Assembly (NCBI GenBank): GCA_030765065.1
Contig: CM060990.1
Coordinates: forward strand, 280,019,341-280,083,340
DNA: 64,000 nt
Reading direction: 5' to 3'
From: Deroplatys truncata
Lineage: Eukaryota; Arthropoda; Insecta; Mantodea; Mantidae
Position numbers and translations under genes: made by a program. A model generated the notes under the pieces. It searched no databases, had not been told where the DNA came from, and worked only from the letters and a program-made list of their open reading frames with translations. Below are positions 11,239-22,530 of the stretch, piece after piece (position 1 is the stretch's first letter; each line of letters begins with the position of its first letter).

Positions 11239-11657
11239 GGAGCTGTGAGAATAATAGGTTAAAAGTTGCTAACAATGAGGTAACTTTGAGGCAATAATGA
11301 GTAAGAATGTTTAGTAATGCTACTAGTCATTATTGGAGCAACAATAATGTAAATTTTGAGACAGTTTATAAAATAGCCAATCAACAAACAGAAAAAAGCT
11401 TAAGTTAAATAAAAGTATTCTATTGGATTAGGAATAGCCAATTAAAGACTTGAAATACAGAAATTTACAAATTTAGGCGGAAGAAATCAAGTCAGTTGCT
11501 TGTAGACAGTGCTCATTACTGGACGCGTTGCTAGCAGACAATGTTACTAATCAGACGCGAGATGTGTCCTGGAGAAATTTAATACGTATTCGTGTGAGAC
11601 GAAAATAATTTATGTGTTAAAAAGTGCAATAATTAATAAAAGAATCTCACAGCTCTC
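11239..11657. mobile_element. Candidate MITE with TA flanks
   Basis: AGCTGTGAGA at 11,241-11,250 is inverted exactly as TCTCACAGCT at 11,645-11,654. Each sits next to a TA (11,237-11,238 and 11,658-11,659). The termini read GGAGCTGTGAGA and, reversed, GAGAGCTGTGAGA, differing by one base of length. A TA duplication with short inverted ends fits a Tc1/mariner-type MITE. The inverted repeat is short, so chance or another family is possible. Confidence 0.4.
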
Positions 11658-11659
11658 TA

Positions 11660-12523
11660 TATCAGTAAAGTGTTATTTAAATCGTGTCAAGCATCAATAA
11701 AAGGAGTGAAGTAAAATTATAACCTGTGTAAGCCTACATTCTTCAGTCGCACCACAAACCTCGTTAAGAAATTCATGTCTCTAAAAATAAATACTGACGC
11801 AGCCGAGGCAAACATAGATATATAATATTTAAAGAAACAGTAAAAACTACAAAGTTAATGTTTTTTAAACATCATTTTTTTTGGACGAAGGCTACCGGGT
11901 ACCATACGTGCAGTTGCAACTACTTCAAGTTCGGCTCCCCAACAGTCGAAATACGATACAACTCCTTCTAAAGTACTCCTTTCTCAAACCTTAACGCATC
12001 CCCTATTTTTCATAACAGGAGTTGTTGCAAGTTGTTCCTTTATATTTCCTAGATAGTTAACAGTAAAAACTGTTGTAGTCCCGAACTGTTTAAATATTAA
12101 AATGGAGAAGCACATGACGCTTAGAATGTGGATACGATCTGTTTCGACCCTATACTACTTGAAACAAAATCGCATCTATAACTAGACTTAGTCTTGGAAA
12201 TAATAAACAGAAGCCTGTCTTTTTACAGCTAAATGCCCAACTGCCGCCAATTTCATTTCTCCTTGAAATATTCACTAAAAAGCTGTCGATATATGAAATG
12301 TGGCCTCAGTGATGACTTACAGCATATATGTTATTCAAAGAAAGAGAGATATGTAGGTATAAAGCAGATATTTGTTATATTAAAGTTGTTCAGAAGGTCT
12401 AAGTTGCAAGCTTTAAAACCATTTTCTTAGTTTATGCTATTGCTTAACTTTAATTATATTATGTTAAAGAAAACCAATAATATATTATTCGGCCAATTTT
12501 AGCAAAGAAAATAAAATACGTTA
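11660..12523. other. A+T-rich sequence, nothing recognised
   Basis: An open stretch at 12,233-12,430 has no recognisable domain. Confidence 0.4.
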
Positions 12524-12529
12524 TACGCT
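12524..12529. repeat. Polinton target-site duplication (left)
   Basis: TACGCT here is repeated exactly at 22,500-22,505. Six bases is the duplication length of Polintons. Confidence 0.85.
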
Positions 12530-15500
12530 AGTAGACATAAAAGGCGGATTTAAGAACAAAGGAAGATGCCGACAAGTGATAAGCTTCTTTGTTCTACGCC
12601 GACAAGCCCGCCGGCTCCCTTTGAGGCCTCACATGCCGGCAGGTCTCGTGTCGCTAGGCCCCGCCCCCTCTCGCTTTGTGGCCTTACCTAATGACGACAG
12701 GTCCTACCCCCCTCCCCCATGAGGTCTAGTCGCGTGCCGTGGCGTCCTGACTTGAGAGATTTGTTTTCTCGACGCCTGCCGCCCCTCGGCAAATCAATTA
12801 GGTAATGTTCGTCAAACATTTTTGAAAAAAAAGAATTGACATTTTTATGACTACTAATGCATGCATATCTAAGGCTCCTCGAACAATTAAGTTTTTTGAT
12901 TAATGAATTGTATATGAATTGACTCGAGCGCAAGTGGTACCGTGTGTATAAGTAGCACGCTCACGAGAACAGCCGGACATGTAATGAAAACCCAGCAACC
13001 TACTTCTGTCTGAGGATGACTGAAATGTCCATTAGCTGACAACGTTAGACGCTTTCACCACATTAATAGACTTTAAGATTGCATTCCGGATCTGTATACA
13101 GTCATTAGCGGGCAATGTCAGTAATTGTTTTCCTAAGTGCTCTGCACAACTCTCACCACTTCAGATTTTATCGGAGGAAATGATTTAAAAGCAGCAGCTT
13201 CTCCAATCATTTTCACAGTATCGTGAGAACACAGCGATCTAAGCACTCTGCAAACTATATTCTTTCAACGTGAAATTTCATCAAATGATTCGGTTAACAT
13301 TATAGTTGAATACTATATATGTTATTAAAAAATAAATATGGTTAAATTATAGGTGAATATTACATACGTTATTAAAAATAAAAAATGGCCTCGCTGATCA
13401 ATGAATACAATTAAACATTTTTTATTAATTAATTGTATATGAATTGAATTGCATATTTTTGGTGATTGCGTTGTGTCCCCCTGACGTTTCCAGATCTAGG
13501 ATCGTTCCAGCTAGTTGCGCGCTTCTGCCATCTACCTTCTAAAGTAAAGTTGCGCGCTTCTACCATCTTCATTCTAAAGTAAAGTTATAGAACAATGAGA
13601 TAAAGACTAATCAATTCTTTGGAATGCGCCGCGTCATAAGGTCCTTGTTCCAAGTTGACCGGGATGGCTGGGGTCGAATCCTAGGAGTGATTACAAATTC
13701 AGCTTCTAATAACTCAGAGACTAATTACGATAAAGACGTCAAATAAAGTTTATTACAATAATGTCATTAGGTAGTTTCTTGCGAATGTATACCTGGGTAC
13801 CTGGTGTTCTGGGTTCAATCCTTAATTTTTTAAACTGTCATTATCTCGGAAACTAAGAAAGCTAGAAGGGTGGATCAAAGCATGATTGATAGCTCCCGTG
13901 ATGGTAAATTAATACTGTATATAATTTTTAATCAGTTGTCCTTATTTCGAATCCCGATCTTTCAATTACTTACTTAATTTTTCTCTATACTCTAGAATAT
14001 ATCACTTAGATTGATGCTGTAACTGCATACAGCACCCTTAAACATATCAAACTAATATTGTAAATAATTTTGTTTCTGGTGTCCTGGGTTCGAATACCGA
14101 TAAAATGTAATTTAATTATAAATTTAATAACTCCTAAACTAATTAAGATAAGGACGCCAAATAAACTTTATTGCATTTATGTTATTAGGTAGTATATTGT
14201 GGATGTGTAATTAGATACCTGACGTCCTGGGTTCGATCCTTAAGTTTTAAATCACCATTATCTCAGAAACTAAGAGAGGTAGAGGAGTGGACCAAAGCAT
14301 GATTGATAAGTTCTATACTGAGTGATTAATGCTGTATATAATTGCCAATCAGTTATGCTTGATTCGATTCCCCATCTTTTAATGACTTCCTTAATTTTCC
14401 TCTGTACACTAGAATATATCACTTAGATCGACGATGTACCTGCATACAGCTTTGCTTAACATGTTGAGCTAATATCATAAATTATTTTGTTCCTGGTGTT
14501 CTGGGTTCGAATACCGATTCACTGAAATTTATTTACAAATTTAATAACTCGTAATCTAATTTAGATAGGCATGTCAAGGTAAACGCAAACAGAGTATCTA
14601 GTCCTTATATATCGTTATCATGACAAATATTACTTTAAAGTACTCAGATCGAATCCCGAAGGGATGATTTCATATATCTTCAAGCCTATGGATCATATCA
14701 GGTTCTAATAAAGATTAAATGGTTGATGCTGATGTGGGGGAGCTAATATACATTTATTAAAAGTATTACCGGGTTCGATTTAGAAGCTTAGAATCTGTGT
14801 AACTATGGAAAAATTGCTTTTCTCGTGATTGTAGTGAAATGTAATGGTCTTTCTGTGAGAAGATGGAAAGGAAGAATTGAAACGGAATGAAAACATGAGA
14901 TAATGTAGTATATACATATATTTAACTAAATAAGGAGGAAAATCTTCTACGTTACCTTTTAAGCTTTTACTTTAAGTATTGTGATAATACAGATGGAATT
15001 AACCTTGGTACAATAGGTGGTGGTGGTGGTGGTGTTAGGCTTTGAATTTGAAATATATGTCTGAATGAGCGTGTGAGAATGCTTCTCTTGCTGGTGTGAC
15101 AGCATAAGCAGGTAGTTATGAGACGAGTTTAATCGTGTTTGATGCTGTCAGACATCCTGTCTCTAGGTGTGACGTCATAAACATCCTGCTTCTGGGCGTG
15201 AGGTTATATGGCTGAGATTAATACACGTTGAGTGATCATATACAGCTGGTTATGGAGCGAGTTTATGATTGATCTAAAAGGTTCGTGCTCCCTCTATAAA
15301 TATGTTATAGGGGAAAGGATGCTCTCCTGAAACATTAGGCCTCTAGACAGAAATTGTTCACAGAGACGGAGACGTCAGGACGGATGGGACAGACTCCAAG
15401 TTCAAATCTTTAAACGGTAGGGCCGCCCCCTTTTTTGCCTATCATGTCTCCTGAACCACCCTTAGAGCTTAACATTTCGTTACAATGTCACGTAACCAGA

Positions 15501-15795
15501 TTCACGATGGTCAGTCGCTCAGATCTTTGATTTTTTGTGGCTTTCCCTGGTCTGCAGGGGAATGCCTTAGCACAGTATGCTAAGGCACAGTTTTCATGTT
15601 ATATCATTCTATCTTAACCTACGTGCTTCTAAGGCACTCTGACTGGATTACCGTCGGACACTCGCTCAGACCTTTGATTTTTTCGTAGTTTTCCCTGGTC
15701 TGCATGCGAATGTCTGCTCAAAAAGATACTTGTCCCTTCCTCGGTTGGCGGTTAAGGAGTACGGTATACGATTATATGAGGAATATATGGATATT
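12530..15795 (+). repeat. Left inverted arm of Polinton
   Basis: It matches the right arm in inverted orientation. The outer kilobase is G+C-richer near its tip and differs from the right arm by many indels. The inner part (about 14.8-15.8 kb) is nearly identical to its partner. The arm holds the B-box array and, at 15,563-15,587, a perfect 10-bp stem (TGCCTTAGCA/TGCTAAGGCA). Two segments resembling the SINE core TTTCCCTGGTCTGCA lie at about 15,545 and 15,688. Confidence 0.9.
13671..14781 (+). repeat. About 139-bp array with B-box-like motifs (left arm)
   Basis: Nine motifs of the form GGGTTCGAATCC start near 13,671, 13,811, 13,945, 14,086, 14,229, 14,361, 14,503, 14,647 and 14,771. Spacing is 124-144 bases, mostly 132-144. 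Every third unit is most alike, making a higher-order repeat of about 415 bases. The motif matches the pol III B box (GGTTCGANNCC). No A box at tRNA distance was noticed. Confidence 0.75.
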
Positions 15796-15937
15796 GATTT
15801 TCCTCAAAACAAGCAAATTACACTAAAACTGATATTTTTCGAGCTGTAGTTGGTTTGAATTTATTACTGTAAAAGTTACTTTTTAGTTTCCTTTGATTGT
15901 ATCACAACAACCAGTTGCAATATAACAACTTTCTTAT

Positions 15938-16090
15938 CGAGTGAGGTGGCGCCGTGGTAACATATGCGATGTCCTGAGTTCGAGACCCGCGACTCTGACC
16001 CATGGGTTTTTCGCGGTTTCCCTGGGGTTGGCAGTTGAATGCAGGGGTGGTTCTTCTCTATCACAATTTCCTTACTCATTCCGTTTCCTT
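15938..16090 (+). mobile_element. tRNA-derived SINE inside Polinton
   Basis: A head GGTGGCGCCGTGGTAACATA is followed by a B-box-like GAGTTCGAGACCC. A core TTTTTCGCGGTTTCCCTGGG and GGGGTGGTTCTTC follows. The same core occurs in the SINE at 48.77 kb. No tail or target duplication is clear. Confidence 0.65.
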
Positions 16091-16389
16091 CTCATCTTTG
16101 AGGTGTGCTTTTAAATAAATAGTTTAGTTAGGGGATTAGTAACGGGGTTCCAGTTATTTGTTTCTGCAGCTAGAAATTAGGTAAAATATGGATATATTAT
16201 TTGGATGTTAATAATTTTATTTTTTATTTTACTTTTATAAGTTTGTTTTGTTTTATCTAGTGATAAGTGACATCTGTAAAACGATAATGTAAATGACATG
16301 TTTTTGAATAATGTGAAATAAAGGTTTGCAATGCACGTCCCAGTGTAGAAAACCAGGTATCGGGATGGAGTATTTCAGATTTTTATTTA

Positions 16390-16645
16390 TGTGCTTCTGG
16401 ATATCGCGGCGTATTGCGGTGCCGGACAGATGGTGCTGATGCGTGCTCAATGGAAAGAGTATTCTCCGTGGTCACCATTGGTAGGCCGTTCTTCGCTCTC
16501 TCTCGGCGATTAACCAGTGGGTCGGGCCTGCGAGCTTGGAAATGCTAGGGACTTTGTCGCGTCTGTAGCCTGGCTGCCTACGGCCTGTAGCCTCTTGGAT
16601 TCCTTCAGCTCATCCCTTCCTCCAGGAGGCTGATAGCCGTAATAC
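16390..16645 (-). mobile_element. Dispersed repeat, same family as 46.7 kb
   Basis: The minus strand matches 46,735-46,990 along its length. Shared blocks include GGAGGAAGGGATGA, AAAGTCCCTAGCA (AGTCCCTAACA in the partner), GAGAGAGCGA and GAATACTCTTTC. It is non-coding, of unknown class, perhaps a SINE. Confidence 0.7.
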
Positions 16646-17189
16646 AATGTAGGTCACAGCGCGCGAGGTGTTTCCCTCCGTTGAGTCACGTATATCTACA
16701 CCTCTAGAACATTCTTTACTCATTGTCGTTTACTTTCCCTGACAGCTATCTACCTGCTTATAGTTAATCATTACAAAGATTCACAAGAATTGGTTTAAGT
16801 ACATATTTTGTTCTAGCTAAACAGGAGCTCACAGGAAGCTGAAAGTATGGTGAACCTTTTAAAAAGAGCCTTAGTATTACATAATCTGCATGATCTTATA
16901 AAAACAAAAGAACAGTCATTTAACGTTTCAGAATATACTGCTTAAAATTTGAACATTCAAACGAACAACAGGTAATATTTGGGAACTGTAGAACGCCAGA
17001 GTTTGTTTACATAAGTTATGGGTTACATATGCATTATTTATGTACTAAGTTTTTCTCAGTCTCGTGTGGTTTCCTAATCGTAGAGAACTGAACAGGAATG
17101 AATTCGATCTAGGAAACTAAAGATAGGTATCTATGCGTTTTATTTTCCGAAATCAATATTTGAATATGCGATGCTTTAATCAAAACTTA
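16646..17189. other. Polinton interior, nothing recognised
   Basis: A+T-rich sequence with no domain seen. Confidence 0.4.
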
Positions 17190-17264
17190 CCGAGCGGATG
17201 GCTCCGGCGGTAACGTCTGTGGTCCGCATTCGGAAGTCGTGGGTTGGATTCCTGTGGCCAGCCT
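17190..17264 (+). mobile_element. SINE head fragment at polB junction
   Basis: GAGCGGATGGCTCCGGCGG with GTCTGTGGTCCGCATTCGG resembles the head of the SINE at 48,774 (GTCTGTGGCCCGCATTCGG). It abuts the polB scrap directly, so an insertion or recombination event defines that border. Confidence 0.6.
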
Positions 17265-17446
17265 TTCTGCCTCATTCAGCTCTAAACAAGAAGGTGTTGG
17301 GAAAATTTAAAGATGAGGCTAATGGTAAAATCATTCAACGCTTTCTAGGGCTACGATCTAAAATGTATGCCTTAGATATTCAAGGCTCAATGATAAAAAA
17401 GATTAAAGGTATAAAACGTTGCGCTATTAAGCAGTACATTTGCTAG
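17262..17446 (+). pseudogene. Polinton DNA polymerase B fragment
   Basis: This short piece of the protein-primed family B DNA polymerase of Polintons reads SALNKKVLGKFKDEANGK and is closely similar to 43,885-44,065 in the second Polinton piece. Only a C-terminal portion survives, and it is broken. It is followed by the same GTTACGT and minisatellite arrays as the other copy, showing one family. Confidence 0.85.
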
Positions 17447-17506
17447 GCTCTCGTACTTATTGTCTAAGTTATGAAGGATGAAATAGTTTAGATTACCTTA
17501 GCAGTG

Positions 17507-17690
17507 GGCTGGTTACGTGTTGTTCTTACGTTTTGTTACGTGGTTACATAGTTGCTGCGTGTTGTTACGTCGTGTGACGTTTCTGGTTACGAGATGTCAC
17601 GTGATGTTTCGTGGATATGTTACTTAGTATGACGTCTTTTCATGCTGTTATGTTACGTCGTGATACGACTTGTTACGTGGTTACGTTAGA
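17507..17690 (+). repeat. GTTACGT-rich array
   Basis: About a dozen imperfect repeats of GTTACGTGGTTACGT or GTTACGTCNTG. It lies downstream of the polB scrap, as its counterpart does at 44,450-44,665. Confidence 0.8.
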
Positions 17691-17884
17691 TGATGATAGG
17701 AATGAGAAGATCTAGAGCAAATAAGGTGGCAATAGGTTAGGATGTATACTTCACTGTAAACCGATATACAGTTTGTCCCTCTCCGTCTCGCGCACTACTG
17801 TTTAACATATATAAAGTTTGTAAGGTTTAGAAAATAAGTGTATAAAAGCGTTGTAACGCTGGATGAGAAAAGTTTTATAATCGA

Positions 17885-18850
17885 ATTACTCTCTATATTA
17901 CCGTATAAACCTACATTCCTCCTCTTTCAACCACTGTCTACCCTTGTGTCTCTCCCGTTTTCCGTATTTCTCCCATATAAACGTATACTCTACTCCTCAA
18001 CCCTCTCTAGACTAGCACCTCTCCTCGTATTCCCTACCGCTCTCATATAAATGCAGTTTCCTCATTGAAGACTCTCTCAACCTAGCACCTACCTTCGTTT
18101 TCCTCGTCTCTCCATATAAACGCATACTCTGTCATTCAAACCTTCCTGTCTAATACCTCTCCTCGGTTTGCTAGCTCTCCCATATAAAAACGCTATATTC
18201 CACCCTTCTAGTACCTCTCCTCGTATTCCCTATCTCTTCCGTATAAAGCGTATCCTCTCCTCCTTCAGCATCAGTCTAGTCTAGCACCTCTCCTCGTATT
18301 TCCCTATCTCTCCCGTATAAGCCTATATTCCCGTCCTTCAGCATCTGTCTAGCCTATTATCTGTACACGTTTCCCCTATCTGTCCCATAAAAACGCATAT
18401 TCCACACCTCAAACCCTGTCTAGCCTAACACTTCTCCTTATATTCCCCTACCTCTCTCATATAAGATGCATTCCCTCCTTCAACACCGTCTAGCCTATCA
18501 TCGACCCTCGTATTCCCTATCTCTCGCATATAAACGCCTACTGTATCATTCAAAACTCTTATACTAATACCTCTCCTCGGTTAGCTATATCGCTATATTC
18601 TACCCTTCAAGTCCTGCTTAGTATAGCATCTTTCCTTGTATTCCCTATCTCTCTCGTATAAAGCATATCCCTACCTCCTTTAGCATCTGACTAGCCTAGC
18701 ATCAGCCTTGGTATTCCCTATCTCTCCCCTATAAATGCATTTTCCTCCTTGAACCGTCGCATCTACCATCGTTTTCCCTATCCTTTCCCATATAAACGCA
18801 AAAGTGGACAAGATTCTATCTATAATACAGTCTGTCTCCGTTTTCCATAT
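17885..18850 (+). repeat. About 68-bp minisatellite, one TATAAA-like box per unit
   Basis: Pyrimidine-rich units contain CTAGCACCTCTCCTCGTATT, then CCCTATCTCTCCCATATAAA. TATA-like cores fall near 17,898, 17,965, 18,043, 18,112, 18,180, 18,239, 18,314, 18,386, 18,456, 18,525, 18,590, 18,654, 18,728, 18,787 and 18,846. The right inverted arm begins inside the last unit. Confidence 0.85.
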
Positions 18851-21800
18851 ATTCCTCATATAATCGTATACCGTACTCCTTAACCGCCAACCGAGGAAGG
18901 GACAAGTATCTTTTTGAGCAGACATTCGCATGCAGACCAGGGAAAACTACGAAAAAATCAAAGGTCTGAGCGAGTGTCCGACGGTAATCCAGTCAGAGTG
19001 CCTTAGAAGCACGTAGGTTAAGAAAGAATGATATAACATGAAAACTGTGCCTTAGCATACTGTGCTAAGGCATTCCCCTGCAGACCAGGGAAAGCCACAA
19101 AAAATCAAAGATCTGAGCGACTGACCATCGTGAATCTGGTTACGTGGCATTGTAACGAAATGTTAAGCTGTAAGGGTGGTTCAGGAGACATGATAGGCAA
19201 AAAAGGGGGCGGCCCTACCGTTTAAAGATTTGAACTTGGAGTCTGTCCCATCCGTCCTGACGTCTCCGTCTCTGTGAACAATTTCTGTCTAGAGGCCTAA
19301 TGTTTCAGGAGAGCATCCTTTCCCCTATAACATATTTATAGAGGGAGCACGAACCTTTTAGATCAATCATAAACTCGCTCCATAACCAGCTGTATATGAT
19401 CACTCAACGTGTATTAATCTCAGCCATATAACCTCACGCCCAGAAGCAGGATGTTTATGACGTCACACCTAGAGACAGGATGTCTGACAGCATCAAACAC
19501 GATTAAACTCGTCTCATAACTACCTGCTTATGCTGTCACACCAGCAAGAGAAGCATTCTCACACGCTCATTCAGACATATATTTCAAATTCAAAGCCTAA
19601 CACCACCACCACCACCTATTGTACCAAGGTTAATTCCATCTGTATTATCACAATACTTAAAGTAAAAGCTTAAAAGGTAACGTAGAAGATTTTCCTCCTT
19701 ATTTAGTTAAATATATGTATATACTACATTATCTCATGTTTTCATTCCGTTTCAATTCTTCCTTTCCATCTTCTCACAGAAAGACCATTACATTTCACTA
19801 CAATCACGAGAAAAGCAATTTTTCCATAGTTACACAGATTCTAAGCTTCTAAATCGAACCCGGTAATACTTTTAATAAATGTATATTAGCTCCCCCACAT
19901 CAGCATCAACCATTTAATCTTTATTAGAACCTGATATGATCCATAGGCTTGAAGATATATGAAATCATCCCTTCGGGATTCGATCTGAGTACTTTAAAGT
20001 AATATTTGTCATGATAACGATATATAAGGACTAGATACTCTGTTTGCGTTTACCTTGACATGCCTATCTAAATTAGATTACGAGTTATTAAATTTGTAAA
20101 TAAATTTCAGTGAATCGGTATTCGAACCCAGAACACCAGGAACAAAATAATTTATGATATTAGCTCAACATGTTAAGCAAAGCTGTATGCAGGTACATCG
20201 TCGATCTAAGTGATATATTCTAGTGTACAGAGGAAAATTAAGGAAGTCATTAAAAGATGGGGAATCGAATCAAGCATAACTGATTGGCAATTATATACAG
20301 CATTAATCACTCAGTATAGAACTTATCAATCATGCTTTGTTCCACTCCTCTACCTCTCTTAGTTTCTGAGATAATGGTGATTTAAAAATTAAGGATCGAA
20401 CCCAGGACGTCAGGTATCTAATTACACATCCACAATATACTACCTAATAACATAAATGCAATAAAGTTTATTTGGCGTCTTTATCTTAATTAGTTTAGGA
20501 GTTATTAAATTTATAATTAAATTACATTTTATCGGTATTCGAACCCAGGACACCAGAAACAAAATTATTTACAATATTAGTTTCATATGTTAAAAAGAGC
20601 TGTATGCTGTTACAGCATCAATCTAAGCGATATATTCTAGAGTATAGAGAAAAATTAAGTAAGTGATTGAAAGATCGGGATTCGAAAATAAGGACAACTG
20701 ATTAAAAATTATATACAGTATTAATTACCCATCACAGGAGCTATCAATCATGCTTTGGTTCACCCCTCTGCATCTCCTAGTTTCTGAGATAATGGTGATT
20801 TAAAAATTAAGGATCGAACGCAGGACGCCAGCTATCTAATTACACATTCACAAGCTACTACCCAATAAGTTAAATGCAATAAAGTTTATTTGACGTCTTT
20901 ATCTTAATTAGTTTAGGAGTTATTAAATTTATAATTAAATTACATTTTATCGGTATTCGAACCCGGAACACCAGAAACAAAATTATTTAGAATATTAGTT
21001 TGATATGTTTAAAGATGCTGTATGCAGTTACAGCATCAATCTAAGTGATATATTGTAGAGTATAGAGAAAAAAATAAGTAAGTGATTGAAAGATCGGGAT
21101 TCGAAATAAGGACAACTGATTGAAAACTATATGCAGTTTTAATTACCCATCACAGGAGCTATCAATCATGCTTTGGACCATCCCTCTAGCTGTCTTAGTT
21201 TCCGAGATAATGACGATTTAAAAAATTAAGGTACCCAAATATACATTCACAAGAAACTAACTAATGACATTAATGTAATAAACTTTATTTGACGTCTTTA
21301 TCGTAATTAGTCTCTGAGTTATTAGAAGCTGAATTTGTAATCACACCTAGGATTCGACCCCAGCCATCCCGGTCAACTTGGAACAAGGAGCTCATGACGC
21401 GGCGCATTCCAAAGAATTGATTAGTTTTTATCTCATTGTTCTATAACTTTACTTTAGAATGAAGATGGTAGAAGCGCGCAACTTTACTTTAGAAGGTAGA
21501 TGGCAGAAGCGCGCAACTAGCTGGAACGATCCTGGATCTGGAAACGTTAGGGAGACACAGCGCAACAACCAAAATGCGCAAGTCAATTTATATACAATTA
21601 ATTAATAAAAAATATTTAATTGTATTCATTGATCAGCGAGGCCATTTTTTATTTTTAATAACGTATGTAATATTCACCTATAATTTAACCGTATTTATTT
21701 TTTAATAATATATATAGTATTCAACTATAATGTTAACCGAATCATTTGATGAAATTTCACGTTGAAAGAATAAAGTTTGCAGAGTGCTTAGATCGCTGTG

Positions 21801-22499
21801 TTCTCACGATACTGTGAAACTCATTGGAGATGCTGCTGCTTTTATATCATTTCCACCGCTAAAAGCTGAAGTGGTGAGAGTTGTGCAGAGCACTTAGGAA
21901 AACAATTACTGACATTGTTCGCTAATGTATGTATACAGATCCGGAATGCAATCTTAAAGTCTATTAATGTGGTGAAAGCGTCTAACGTTGTCAGCTAATG
22001 GACATTTCTGTTATCCTCAGACAGAAGTAGGTTGCGGGGTTTATTTCATAACATGGCTGACTGTTCCGTGAGCGTGCTACTTATACACACGCTACCACTC
22101 GCGCTCGAGTCAATTCATATAAATTAATTAATCAAGACCATTAGTAGTCATAAAATGTCAATTCTTTTTTTTTCATTACCTAATCGATTTGCCGAGGAGC
22201 GGCAGGCATCGAGAAAACAATTCCCTACAGCACATCTTAAAGGGAGCCGGCGGGAGGCGACAACACAGAACAAACGATGTCGATTATATATTATCACCTG
22301 TCGACATCTCCGGCGGTCATTAGCGGGTTACATATGTTTACATATGTATTACCACACATATCCATTAGACGTGACATTAGCGGCGGTCATTAGCGGTTAC
22401 ATATGTTTACATGTGTTTACATGTGTTAAAACACATGTAATTACCCTTATCAGTGGGCGGCATCTTCCTTTGTTCTTAAACATACATTTTATTCCTACT
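18832..22499 (-). repeat. Right inverted arm of Polinton
   Basis: Inverted partner of 12,530-15,795. Its B-box-like array (about 19,855-21,360) has twelve positions against nine on the left, one or more of them decayed, so it is longer by one unit of about 420 bases. Near the tip at 22,330-22,441 are palindromic ACATATGT and ACACATGTAA runs absent from the left arm. Confidence 0.9.
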
Positions 22500-22505
22500 T
22501 ACGCT
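22500..22505. repeat. Polinton target-site duplication (right)
   Basis: TACGCT, identical to 12,524-12,529. Confidence 0.85.
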
Positions 22506-22530
22506 ATATAAAATTCAACGTTATACGCTA

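Larger units (their letters stand above)
12530..22499 (+). mobile_element. Polinton (Maverick) fossil, about 10 kb, gutted
   Basis: Both ends are defined. The element begins AGTAGACATAAAAGG and ends, read inverted, AGTAGGAATAAAATG. AG/CT termini and the TACGCT duplication are Polinton hallmarks. Inverted arms span 12,530 to about 15,795 and about 18,832-22,499. The 3-kb interior keeps only a short polB 3' segment, two satellite-like arrays and inserted SINE-like repeats. Integrase, ATPase, protease and capsid genes were not recognised. It is clearly broken. It belongs to the same family as the piece at 42.4-46.4 kb, since polB end and both arrays match. Inner arms nearly identical to each other suggest recent homogenisation even though the coding part is old. 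Confidence 0.85.

Noticed and set aside
11220-11780. Possible solo LTR (TGTAGGAGCTGTGAG start, AATAAA near 11,634)
   Set aside because: No matching CA end with a 4-6 bp duplication was found, and the inverted AGCTGTGAGA ends with TA flanks fit a MITE better.
12518-22530. Flanking 13-base direct repeat ACGTTATACGCTA as the target duplication of the Polinton
   Set aside because: On the right it lies about 18 bases beyond the AG/CT terminus, whereas TACGCT abuts both termini exactly. The longer repeat is probably coincidence or an older local duplication.
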